Program-made: the position numbers and the translations under genes
Part shown: positions 1 through 5,592 of the stretch, one piece after another
Layout: each line of letters starts with the position of its first letter
How positions within the stretch are numbered: the stretch's first letter is position 1
The notes under the pieces: model-generated
Seen by the model: the letters and a program-made list of their open reading frames with translations, nothing else
Databases searched by the model: none
Told to the model about the DNA's origin: nothing
Origin: a bacterium
GTDB taxonomy: Bacteria > Patescibacteriota > Minisyncoccia > UBA6257 > GWB1-50-10
NCBI GenBank assembly: GCA_021791135.1
Contig: JAJYXD010000027.1
Location: 1 to 13,585, forward strand
DNA: 13,585 nt
Reading direction: 5' to 3'

Positions 1-54
1 GTTAGAAGCCGCGATCGCGCTTTGAATGGGATTACAAAAACAGTATAGTAATTA

Positions 55-222
55 GTGTATGGGTCGTATAAAAATGCGCAGATTGTGAAGTTTGATCGCG
101 ATCTGCTTCTAGAGGGATTTATCCCGTTAGAGACAAAGAACCGCAAAAAGTATGAGTATCCTAAATCAGAGAAGAGTCGTACAAAAAATGAGCAACTAAA
201 ACATCACGGATGCACTCTATGA
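55..222 (+). CDS. possible small ORF or C-terminal gene remnant (56 codons)
   Basis: An open frame runs from GTG at 55 to TGA at 220-222, giving a lysine/tyrosine-rich peptide of about 55 residues that begins VYGSYKNAQIV and ends HHGCTL. Two in-frame stops (46-51) lie directly upstream, so no longer gene enters from the left in this frame. It spans the left arm of the inverted repeat (which encodes IPLET) and has no ribosome-binding site. I do not recognise the family. The protein-like composition hints at the degraded tail of a gene, but the frame is short enough to be chance. Confidence 0.2.
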   Translation: MYGSYKNAQIVKFDRDLLLEGFIPLETKNRKKYEYPKSEKSRTKNEQLKHHGCTL

Positions 223-247
223 GCGCACCCTGTCTCTAACGGGATGA
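121..247. repeat. 15-bp perfect inverted repeat with TGAA tail, upstream of ftsH
   Basis: The left arm ATCCCGTTAGAGACA (121-135) and right arm TGTCTCTAACGGGAT (230-244, 245 being the T of the start codon) are exact reverse complements separated by 94 nt. The right arm is followed by TGAA, so its edge contributes the ATG of ftsH. The core CCCGTTAGA / TCTAACGGG and the trailing TGAA recur in the element inside the interrupted tRNA-Val at 2335-2442, while the inner parts of the stems differ but still pair. This may be a small dispersed element, a structured leader RNA, or both. I see no protein that could mobilise it and no clear target duplication. Confidence 0.8.
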
Positions 248-2085
248 ACAAATTCGGAAAAAGTTTTCTAGGAATCGTTACATTTCTCGTGCTCCTCGCG
301 CTCGTGTTTTCTTTCTTCCTTACGCCGGCCGAAGAGACAAACTCGGTCTCGATCGGTGCGCTCGCTCAGGAGGTAGAGGGAGGCGCGGTGAAATCAATTG
401 CGGTGAGCGGCGATACGCTGAACGTCGAATTTACGAACGGATCGAAAGCGACGTCGAAAAAAGAAGTCGAGACCGGCATCGTTGAGACGCTTAAAAACTA
501 CGGTGTCTCTTCGGAAGCGCTTCAGAAAGTTGATATAAGTGTCGCCGACGAGAGCGGCACTCGCTACTGGATGGGTATTCTTCTCCCGACGGTGCTTCCT
601 ATTCTCGCGATGATACTCATCTTCTGGTGGATTTTCAGGCAGGCGAAGACCGGCGCGAATCAGGCGTTTACGTTCGGGAAGGTGAATATAAAACTTTTCT
701 CCCCGAATCGCGACAAGGTTACTTTCAAGGACGTTGCGGGGCTCAAGGAAACCAAAGAAGAACTCGAAGAGGTTGTGGATTTTCTGAAACACCCGAAGAA
801 GTTTTTGGATATCGGCGCCCGGATTCCTCGCGGTGTGCTTCTTATGGGGGCGCCGGGTACGGGGAAGACGCTTCTCGCGCGCGCGACGGCAGGCGAGTCC
901 AATGTCCCCTTCTTCCATCTCTCGGCTTCCGAGTTTGTCGAGATGTTCGTGGGCGTGGGCGCCTCGCGGGTGAGAGATCTCTTCCAGACGGCGAAACGCG
1001 CCGCGCCGTCCATTATATTTATCGACGAGATCGACGCGGTTGGCCGTGAGCGCGGAGCGGGCCTGGGAGGCGGACACGATGAGCGCGAACAGACTCTGAA
1101 TCAGATCTTGGTCGAGATGGACGGCTTCGAACGCGACTCGAACGTCATCGTAATGGCGGCAACAAACCGCCCCGACATTCTTGATTCTGCGCTTCTTCGT
1201 CCCGGACGTTTCGATCGCCGCGTAGTGCTCGACATTCCCGATATAAAGGACAGGGAAGAAATTTTGAAAATTCACGCGAAAGGGAAACCGCTCGAGAAAA
1301 ATCTCGATTTAAGAACCATCGCCGTCCGCACCCCGGGATTTGCGGGCGCCGATCTCGCAAATCTCATGAACGAAGCGGCGATTCTTGCGGCGCGGAACAA
1401 CAAGAAAGAAGTCTCACAGCTTGATCTTATTAACTCCATCGAGAAGGTGATGCTCGGCCCGGCGCGGAAGAGCCGCACCATTTCCGACAACGAAAAGAAG
1501 ATCACCGCATATCACGAAGCGGGGCACGCGCTCGTTGCCGCGGGACTCAAAGAAGCGGATCCAGTGCATAAGGTCTCGATCGTGAGTCGCGGCATGGCGG
1601 GCGGCTATACGCTGAAACTTCCTATCGAAGAGCGTCGTCTCAAAACAAAGACCGAATTTCTCGCCGATCTCGCGGTCTCGTTCGGCGGTTTTATCTCGGA
1701 ATCGATCGTGTTCAAAGATGTGAGTACGGGATCGTCGAATGATCTGCGTCAGGCGACCGACATGGCACGCCGGCTCGTCACCGAATACGGCATGAGCGAG
1801 AAGCTTGGTCCGCGCACGTTCGGGAAGACCCAAGATCTCATTTTCCTCGGACGCGAACTCTCGGCGGAAAAAGATTACTCCGACACGACGGGAACACTGA
1901 TCGACAGCGAGGTGAACGCATTCATCAAGAAATCGTTCGACGCGGCAAAGAAAATTATTACGACGCATCGGAACGTACTCGACAAGATTGCGAACGTGCT
2001 TATGGAAAAAGAGACGCTTGAGCAGGAGGAGTTCAATGCGATCATAAAGGGTTTCAACTTGAAAGAAGTGACACTGAAGGCATAA
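244..2085 (+). CDS. ftsH: ATP-dependent zinc metalloprotease FtsH
   Basis: Membrane-anchored AAA+ protease that forms a hexamer at the inner membrane and degrades misfolded membrane proteins and short-lived regulators. The 613 residues match the usual length. Visible in order: first membrane helix (about 8-27), small extracytoplasmic domain (28-107), second helix (about 110-131), Walker A GAPGTGKT (202-209), Walker B IIFIDEID (257-264), second region of homology with arginine fingers in LLRPGRFDRR (317-326), and the zinc site HEAGH (424-428) with a third ligand likely Asp500 in SSNDLRQAT. The usual LGGRAAEE segment of the protease domain reads FGGFISES, a divergence from the common form. The start ATG lies at the edge of the upstream inverted repeat (ACGGGATGAAC) with no Shine-Dalgarno sequence, so initiation may be leaderless-like or controlled by that structure. 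The stop is followed 27 nt later by tRNA-Ile, so read-through into the tRNA cluster is possible. Confidence 0.97.
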   Translation: MNKFGKSFLGIVTFLVLLALVFSFFLTPAEETNSVSIGALAQEVEGGAVKSIAVSGDTLNVEFTNGSKATSKKEVETGIVETLKNYGVSSEALQKVDISVADESGTRYWMGILLPTVLPILAMILIFWWIFRQAKTGANQAFTFGKVNIKLFSPNRDKVTFKDVAGLKETKEELEEVVDFLKHPKKFLDIGARIPRGVLLMGAPGTGKTLLARATAGESNVPFFHLSASEFVEMFVGVGASRVRDLFQTAKRAAPSIIFIDEIDAVGRERGAGLGGGHDEREQTLNQILVEMDGFERDSNVIVMAATNRPDILDSALLRPGRFDRRVVLDIPDIKDREEILKIHAKGKPLEKNLDLRTIAVRTPGFAGADLANLMNEAAILAARNNKKEVSQLDLINSIEKVMLGPARKSRTISDNEKKITAYHEAGHALVAAGLKEADPVHKVSIVSRGMAGGYTLKLPIEERRLKTKTEFLADLAVSFGGFISESIVFKDVSTGSSNDLRQATDMARRLVTEYGMSEKLGPRTFGKTQDLIFLGRELSAEKDYSDTTGTLIDSEVNAFIKKSFDAAKKIITTHRNVLDKIANVLMEKETLEQEEFNAIIKGFNLKEVTLKA

Positions 2086-2112
2086 AGTAGAAACAGCCCT
2101 GGAGAATGATAT

Positions 2113-2185
2113 GGGCCAGTAGCTTAGCGGCTAAAGCATCTAGCTTATACCTAGACGAGCGATGGTTCGAGTCCATCCTGGCCCA
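2113..2185 (+). tRNA. tRNA-Ile, anticodon UAU
   Basis: It folds into a canonical cloverleaf: acceptor GGGCCAG/CTGGCCC, D stem GCTT/AAGC, anticodon stem TCTAG/CTAGA with loop CTTATAC, a 5-nt variable region, and T arm GATGG-TTCGAGT-CCATC. The discriminator is A2185 and CCA is not encoded. The 7-nt loop places TAT at 2146-2148 as the anticodon, reading AUA, with A37 next to it. Most bacteria read AUA with a CAU tRNA modified by TilS, so a genomic UAU anticodon is uncommon. The neighbouring genes use ATA codons freely, so a dedicated reader makes sense. Confidence 0.93.
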
Positions 2186-2334
2186 CATTACTCAGCACTA
2201 TTTCCATAGGTATCTGTTCTCGCGTCGCGTCCCTCATCACTCGGGCGCTCCGGGCCGCTTGGCCAAGTCCTACCCTCGTTCTGAGGAACGCGGCGCGGAA
2301 CATAATAATTATTGGGGCGCTTAGCTCAGGCTTG

Positions 2335-2442
2335 CCCCGTTAGATTTGGGCACATAGCTCAGTGGTAGAGCGTCTCGTTTACACCGAGAAGGTCCAAGGT
2401 CCAATCCCTTGTGTGCCCACTGCCCAAATCTAACGGGGTGAA
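2335..2442 (+). mobile_element. inverted-repeat element carrying a tRNA, inserted in tRNA-Val
   Basis: The insert is bounded by 18-bp perfect inverted arms, CCCCGTTAGATTTGGGCA (2335-2352) and TGCCCAAATCTAACGGGG (2421-2438), plus a TGAA tail (2439-2442). The space between and partly under the arms is a complete tRNA-Val(UAC). The 9-bp core CCCGTTAGA, its complement and the TGAA tail match the repeat at 121-247 upstream of ftsH. No transposase, reverse transcriptase or intron core fits within 108 bp. Mobility is inferred from the clean interruption of a tRNA and the second copy of the ends. A processed intron-like spacer is the main alternative. Confidence 0.6.
2348..2419 (+). tRNA. inner tRNA-Val(UAC), nested in the D-loop of another tRNA
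   Basis: Complete cloverleaf of 72 nt: acceptor GGGCACA/TGTGCCC, D stem GCTC/GAGC with loop AGTGGTA, anticodon stem TCTCG/CGAGA with loop TTTACAC (anticodon TAC 2380-2382), variable AGGTC, T stem CAAGG/CCTTG and discriminator A2419. CCA is not encoded. The T-loop reads TCCAATC, so the normally invariant T55 is C; T54, C56 and A58 are kept. Stems differ from the outer tRNA-Val at many paired positions, so this is a separate isoacceptor gene rather than a fresh tandem duplication. Its 5' acceptor strand is also part of the left arm of the surrounding inverted repeat. Confidence 0.85.
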
Positions 2443-2527
2443 GTTAGAGCGTCGCATTTACACTGCGAAGGCCGGGGGTTCGAGCCCCTCAGCGCCCACC
2501 AAGTTCGAAATAGACCAACTACTCCCC

Positions 2528-2606
2528 CCTCCAGTAGGAGGTTCTTCTCTTCTCTCGCAAACGAGAAGAACTTCCGAGAAATCTTTGACAAGCCCCTCAA
2601 TGAGGG
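2528..2606 (+). other. cluster of three stem-loops between tRNA-Val and the YkuK-like gene
   Basis: Three hairpins lie in a row: CCTCC-AGTA-GGAGG (2528-2541), an 11-bp stem with GTTCTTCTC (2541-2549) against GAGAAGAAC (2563-2571), and CCCTC-AAT-GAGGG (2594-2606). The first two share bases and exclude each other. They could end tRNA transcription (the first is followed by a pyrimidine-rich stretch, not a pure U tract) or form the leader of the following gene. A TTGACA hexamer sits at 2585-2590, but no good -10 box follows at the right distance. Confidence 0.45.
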
Positions 2607-2620
2607 AGTACTTTCTTTAT

Positions 2621-3124
2621 ATGTCGTTTATGTTCAATACTTCCTACGGTTTGCAGATCGATATACACCAGGTGGTGGGCGAGATTGTCGACTTCATTAA
2701 AAACAAACCGAAGGCGGAGTACAAGATAATTATCGGGAGTGACTCACTGCACTTGGAAGACAAGAGCGCCGACTTCGTAACGGCGATCGTGGTGCACCGC
2801 GTGGGAAACGGCGGCCGGTATTTCTACCGCCGCGCAAAGATGGGAAAATTCTACAACCTTCACGATCGCATTATTCAGGAGGTGCTTCTCTCGCTCGATG
2901 TGGCGAATGCGTTTATCACCGAAATGAAAGAAGTAACGAAACAACTGGCCGAAGAAGGAATCGCGGCAAAATGGGATTTTGAAATTCACGTGGATGTCGG
3001 AGAGCACGGCCCCACCAAGGCGCTTATTCAGGAGGTAGTAGGAATGGTGCGCGCGCACAACTTCGAACCGAAAACGAAACCGGAGAGTTATGCGGCGAGC
3101 AAGGTGGCAGATAAATACGTGTAG
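2621..3124 (+). CDS. YkuK-like (DUF458) RNase H-fold protein
   Basis: This predicted 167-residue protein resembles the YkuK/DUF458 family, an RNase H-like fold group of unknown cellular role. Family-like landmarks are IGSDS (39-43) after a first beta strand, FVTAIVVHR (52-60), a helix with the E of RIIQE (83-87), EIHVDVG (121-127) and the C-terminal SKVADKYV. The acidic residues D41, E87, D125 and D164 are candidates for a metal-binding set. The frame is open upstream through the tRNA, so the start must be chosen. ATG 2621 gives a length close to known YkuK proteins and has GGGAG about 12 nt upstream; ATG 2600 and 2630 are alternatives. The exonuclease-like gene starts 5 nt after its stop, so the two are probably co-transcribed. 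Nuclease activity is inferred from fold only. Confidence 0.75.
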   Translation: MSFMFNTSYGLQIDIHQVVGEIVDFIKNKPKAEYKIIIGSDSLHLEDKSADFVTAIVVHRVGNGGRYFYRRAKMGKFYNLHDRIIQEVLLSLDVANAFITEMKEVTKQLAEEGIAAKWDFEIHVDVGEHGPTKALIQEVVGMVRAHNFEPKTKPESYAASKVADKYV

Positions 3125-3129
3125 TAATC

Positions 3130-3696
3130 ATGGATAGATTGGTTTTTGATATTGAGACGAAAAATTCGTTCGACGACGTCGGCGGGCGGGAAAACCTGAA
3201 AGATCTCGAGGTTTCGGTGGTGGCCGTGTATTCCTATGACGAGGACAAGTATTTTTCCTTTGAGGAACACGAGCTCCCCTCTCTCGGCGAGATGCTGAAA
3301 CGTGCGAAACTGATTATCGGTTTTGCGAGCAAGCGATTCGACATCCCCGTTCTCGCGAAGTACTTCAATTTTAATGTCGCTTCGATCCCCCACTACGATA
3401 TTCTTGAGGAAGTGGAGGGGAAGCTCGGCCGCCGTATCGGGCTCGGCATCCTTGCCGAGGCGAATGTCGGCGCGGGAAAGACCGGCCACGGCATGGAGGC
3501 GATCGATCTCTATCGGCGTGGAAAGATGGAAAAGCTTAAGGAATATTGCGTAAATGACGTGAAGATCACGAAAGCAATATTCGATCTCATACGGGAAAAA
3601 GGATATCTTTGGATTCCCGACAGAAACACTTCCCAAATGAAGAAACTTGAACTACCGTATAAAGAAGAAGAGTCGCCTCAGGGACAGTTACTATAA
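3130..3696 (+). CDS. predicted DEDDy-type 3'-5' exonuclease (RNase H-like, YprB-like)
   Basis: The 188-residue protein shows the three exonuclease motifs of the DEDD group: motif I DIET (D7, E9), motif II GFASKRFDIPVL (D71), and motif III YCVNDVKIT (Y139 and D143, the Y-x3-D spacing of DEDDy enzymes). This fits the small YprB-like / predicted ribonuclease-H-like exonuclease domain, which uses two metal ions to trim DNA or RNA 3' ends; the substrate here is unknown. The stand-alone domain has a short charged tail. Five nucleotides separate it from the YkuK-like gene and 5 nt from the next gene, so all three look like one operon. There is no clear Shine-Dalgarno sequence, consistent with translational coupling. 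A second RNase H-fold protein next door may mean a joint nucleic-acid processing role. Confidence 0.78.
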   Translation: MDRLVFDIETKNSFDDVGGRENLKDLEVSVVAVYSYDEDKYFSFEEHELPSLGEMLKRAKLIIGFASKRFDIPVLAKYFNFNVASIPHYDILEEVEGKLGRRIGLGILAEANVGAGKTGHGMEAIDLYRRGKMEKLKEYCVNDVKITKAIFDLIREKGYLWIPDRNTSQMKKLELPYKEEESPQGQLL

Positions 3697-3701
3697 CAAC
3701 C

Positions 3702-3971
3702 ATGGAGAAACTCGCAAAAAATAAGATCGTGCTCATTATAGTCGTCGTTATCGTGGGGGTGGGACTCGTTGCGGCGTACGTTCCCCTTCTTTTCATTCCC
3801 TCCGGGTATCAAGATCAGCCGCAGAATCAAAACCCGCAGCCGACGGTAGAAGCAAGTTCGACTCCCGCCGCTACGACCGCAACTTCCTCGAAAACGACAC
3901 CCGATCCGTTCTCCGGCATCGGGGAAGAACAGAAATCACTGGACGATCTAGGAAATCTTCTGAATAAGTAA
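3702..3971 (+). CDS. small single-pass membrane protein, unknown function
   Basis: The 89-residue protein has a positively charged start (MEKLAKNK), one strong hydrophobic helix (about 9-32) and a low-complexity Gln/Pro/Thr/Ser/Ala tail (35-70), then a short acidic end (IGEEQKSLDDLGNLLNK). No lipobox cysteine is present, so it is a membrane-anchored rather than a lipid-modified protein. The tail probably lies outside the cytoplasm by the positive-inside rule. It follows the exonuclease gene by 5 nt, has no evident ribosome-binding site, and is the last gene before a strong terminator. I do not recognise a family. Small anchored linker proteins of this type are frequent in cell-envelope regions, but nothing here fixes a role. 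Confidence 0.7.
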   Translation: MEKLAKNKIVLIIVVVIVGVGLVAAYVPLLFIPSGYQDQPQNQNPQPTVEASSTPAATTATSSKTTPDPFSGIGEEQKSLDDLGNLLNK

Positions 3972-3982
3972 TGATCGCCACG

Positions 3983-4013
3983 ATCGCCACCGGATCACGG
4001 TGGTGATTTTTTT
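3983..4013 (+). terminator. Rho-independent terminator
   Basis: A 10-bp stem ATCGCCACCG (3983-3992) pairs with CGGTGGTGAT (3998-4007) with one G-U, around the 5-nt loop GATCA, and is followed by a run of seven T (4007-4013). It lies 11 nt after the stop of the small membrane protein and closes the operon that began with the YkuK-like gene. Confidence 0.88.
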
Positions 4014-4043
4014 ACGGTTGAGGTACATTAAGGAAAAGAAAAA

Positions 4044-5267
4044 ATGAGAGACAAAGAAATACAACGGCTTATCGGGAAAGAGGCAAAGCGTCAGAATGAT
4101 ACGCTGAATCTCATCGCCTCCGAAAATTATGTTTCGAAAGACGTGCGCGAGGCGCTCGGAAGCGTCTTCGTAAATAAATATGCGGAAGGATATCCTCACG
4201 CCCGCTACTACGGCGGTAATATGTACATCGACGAAGTCGAGGAGCTTACCAAGAAGCGGGCGCTCAAACTTTTTTCTCTTTCTCCCAAGAAATGGAACGT
4301 AAACGTTCAGCCCTACTCCGGTTCTCCCGCGAACCTCGCGGTCCTTCATGCTTTGGTGCCGGTAGGAGAAAAAATAATGGGAATGTCGCTTGCAATGGGA
4401 GGGCACCTTACGCACGGACACAAGGTGAGCGTTACGGGAAAGCTCTGGAGACAGGTTCCTTATGGCGTAGACAGTAAGACGGGAGAGATCGATTACGGCG
4501 AGGTGATGCGAATTGCGAAGAAGGAACAACCGAAACTCGTCATCGCGGGCGCGACGGCGTACTCCCGAATCGTTGATTTTAAAAAAATGAGAGCGATCGC
4601 CGCCGCCGTGGGAGCGTACCTCTTGGTTGATATGTCACACTTCGCCGGACTTGTCGCGGGTAAGGCATACCCTTCCCCATTCCCCTATGCGGATGCAGTG
4701 ACCACGACGACCCATAAGACGCTCCGCGGCCCGCGCGCGGCGATGATCTTCTCGAGGATCGAGTTGTCCAAACTGATCGACAAGGCGGTATTTCCCGGAC
4801 TTCAGGGAGGACCCCATGAAAACCAGATCGCCGCGATTGCGGTCGCACTCGAGGAGGCGATGAAGCCCGCGTTTAAGAAGTATGCGGCGCAGGTGGTAAA
4901 GAATACCCGCACACTCGCGGAGGAGATAAAACGTCTTGGCTGGCGTGTAATTTCGGGCGGCACGGATACCCACCTCTTCCTTCTGAATACTGCCTCGGGC
5001 GGCATCGGAGGAAAGGAAGCAAGCGACGCGCTGGAGAATGTCGGGATTATCGTGAACAAAAACACCATCCCCTTCGATGAGCGCACTCCCGTCGATCCTT
5101 CAGGAATACGAATCGGCACCGCGGCCCTGACTACACGCGGTATGAAAGAGAGGGAAATGAAAGAAATCGCGTTTCTTATTCACTCCGTGCTCGAGAAGGC
5201 ATCCGAAAAAGAAAAGAAGGCGATACGGGAACGAGTCGCACGGCTCTGCAGAAAATTCCCGCTTTAA
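4044..5267 (+). CDS. glyA: serine hydroxymethyltransferase
   Basis: PLP enzyme that interconverts serine plus tetrahydrofolate with glycine plus 5,10-methylene-tetrahydrofolate in the cytoplasm, the main one-carbon entry point. The 407 residues fit the family. Signatures include NLIASENYVS (22-31), YAEGYPHARYYGG (46-58), the substrate/PLP region VQPYSGSPANLAV (88-100), DMSHFAGL (196-203), the PLP lysine K225 in TTTTHKTLRGPR, GGPHEN (255-260) and the C-terminal GIRIGTAALTTRG (354-366). The start is supported by AAGGA (4030-4034), 9 nt before ATG. It is preceded by a terminator, so it should have its own promoter, though I see no clear one in the 30-nt gap. folD, the next folate enzyme, lies 4 kb downstream on the same strand but not directly adjacent. 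Confidence 0.97.
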   Translation: MRDKEIQRLIGKEAKRQNDTLNLIASENYVSKDVREALGSVFVNKYAEGYPHARYYGGNMYIDEVEELTKKRALKLFSLSPKKWNVNVQPYSGSPANLAVLHALVPVGEKIMGMSLAMGGHLTHGHKVSVTGKLWRQVPYGVDSKTGEIDYGEVMRIAKKEQPKLVIAGATAYSRIVDFKKMRAIAAAVGAYLLVDMSHFAGLVAGKAYPSPFPYADAVTTTTHKTLRGPRAAMIFSRIELSKLIDKAVFPGLQGGPHENQIAAIAVALEEAMKPAFKKYAAQVVKNTRTLAEEIKRLGWRVISGGTDTHLFLLNTASGGIGGKEASDALENVGIIVNKNTIPFDERTPVDPSGIRIGTAALTTRGMKEREMKEIAFLIHSVLEKASEKEKKAIRERVARLCRKFPL

Positions 5268-5297
5268 TTTTCGGTGAGAGGAGCGCGTGGCGAGGGG

Positions 5298-5327
5298 TTG
5301 ACAATAATACACACGAACATTTACCAT
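5298..5327 (+). promoter_or_regulatory. sigma70-like promoter candidate
   Basis: A perfect -35 TTGACA (5298-5303) is followed after 18 nt by TACCAT (5322-5327), which matches four of six -10 positions. It lies 31 nt after the glyA stop and about 265 nt before the ATP-grasp start, so it would produce a long leader containing the 5502-5522 hairpin. An additional promoter nearer 5463 (GATAATAT) is possible but lacks a good -35. Confidence 0.45.
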
Positions 5328-5501
5328 AAGAACAGAGTTATGAGTATCAACCAGAAAAACCTTAGCTTTACGAAGCATTATTGCGCCGGACTCCGTGTCG
5401 CCCGCTTTTCGTTTTTGTGGATGCACGGCTCGGGGGTTTTTCTAAATTCTTCTTCTTGAGTGAGATAATATACCTACAATAAAAAAGAAGTGTTGAGATA
5501 A

Positions 5502-5522
5502 GCCTCCGAACAAAACGGAGGC
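5502..5522 (+). other. stem-loop in leader, possible attenuator or terminator
   Basis: GCCTCCG (5502-5508) pairs perfectly with CGGAGGC (5516-5522) around the loop AACAAAA, followed by a loosely T-rich CTATTAGTTTGTTCTTT. It could be a weak terminator after glyA. CCTCC in its left arm could also pair with the ribosome-binding site GGAGG at 5582-5586, which suggests alternative folds. Confidence 0.5.
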
Positions 5523-5581
5523 CTATTAGTTTGTTCTTTAATAAATCGCAATGAAGTAATTATTCATTCACAATACATGAT

Positions 5582-5586
5582 GGAGG
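5582..5586 (+). promoter_or_regulatory. strong Shine-Dalgarno site of the ATP-grasp gene
   Basis: GGAGG sits 6 nt before ATG 5593, the best ribosome-binding site in the window. Most neighbouring genes have weak or none, so this gene appears to be translated efficiently or to come from a different source. It fixes the start at 5593. Confidence 0.8.
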
Positions 5587-5592
5587 TAGCAT

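Larger units (their letters stand above)
2315..2501 (+). tRNA. tRNA-Val(UAC) interrupted in the D-loop by a 108-bp insert
   Basis: The 5' part (2315-2334) gives acceptor GGGCGCT, TA, D stem GCTC and D-loop start AGGCTTG. The 3' part (2443-2501) gives GTTA, GAGC, anticodon stem TCGCA/TGCGA with loop TTTACAC (anticodon TAC 2459-2461), variable AGGCC, T arm GGGGG-TTCGAGC-CCCTC, acceptor AGCGCCC, discriminator A and encoded CCA (2499-2501). Joining 2334 to 2443 rebuilds a perfect 76-nt tRNA with an 11-nt D-loop whose conserved GG is exactly restored, so the break lies between G18 and G19. All other conserved positions are intact, which argues against an old decayed pseudogene. Function depends on whether the insert is removed from the transcript, which the sequence alone cannot show. 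The alternatives are a recently disrupted gene or an assembly artefact. Confidence 0.85.
5268..5592 (+). other. long leader region between glyA and the ATP-grasp gene
   Basis: About 325 nt without a convincing gene. It holds a promoter-like TTGACA-18-TACCAT (5298-5327), a short open frame from ATG 5341 to TGA 5459 (39 codons, no Shine-Dalgarno sequence, no recognisable family), an AT-rich stretch around 5462-5490, a stable hairpin (5502-5522) and the strong ribosome-binding site of the next gene. The layout resembles a regulated 5' leader, but no known riboswitch class is recognised. Confidence 0.5.

Noticed and set aside
10..103. Palindromes CGCGATCGCG (10-19) and GATCGCGATC (94-103), the first containing a HIP1-like GCGATCGC
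   Set aside because: Two short GATC-centred palindromes in one leader are not enough to claim an operator or a repeat family; noted only.
394..1275. Long open frame on the minus strand opposite ftsH
   Set aside because: It is antisense to a clearly conserved AAA+ domain and its protein is arginine-rich without any recognisable motif, as expected for a GC-biased shadow frame.
2186..2314. Extra RNA gene between tRNA-Ile and tRNA-Val
   Set aside because: Only short GC-rich hairpins (for example CCTC-GTTCT-GAGG) are visible; no cloverleaf or known small-RNA fold fits.
2335..2442. Group I intron or archaeal-type intron in tRNA-Val
   Set aside because: The insert is too short for a group I core and has no bulge-helix-bulge; most of its length is a tRNA.
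2411..2620. Upstream extension of the YkuK-like gene to 2411
   Set aside because: The extension would run through the 3' half of tRNA-Val and adds low-complexity residues not seen in the family.
5341..5459. 39-codon open frame as a leader-peptide gene
   Set aside because: It has no ribosome-binding site, no run of regulatory codons and no homology I can recognise; kept only as part of the leader description.
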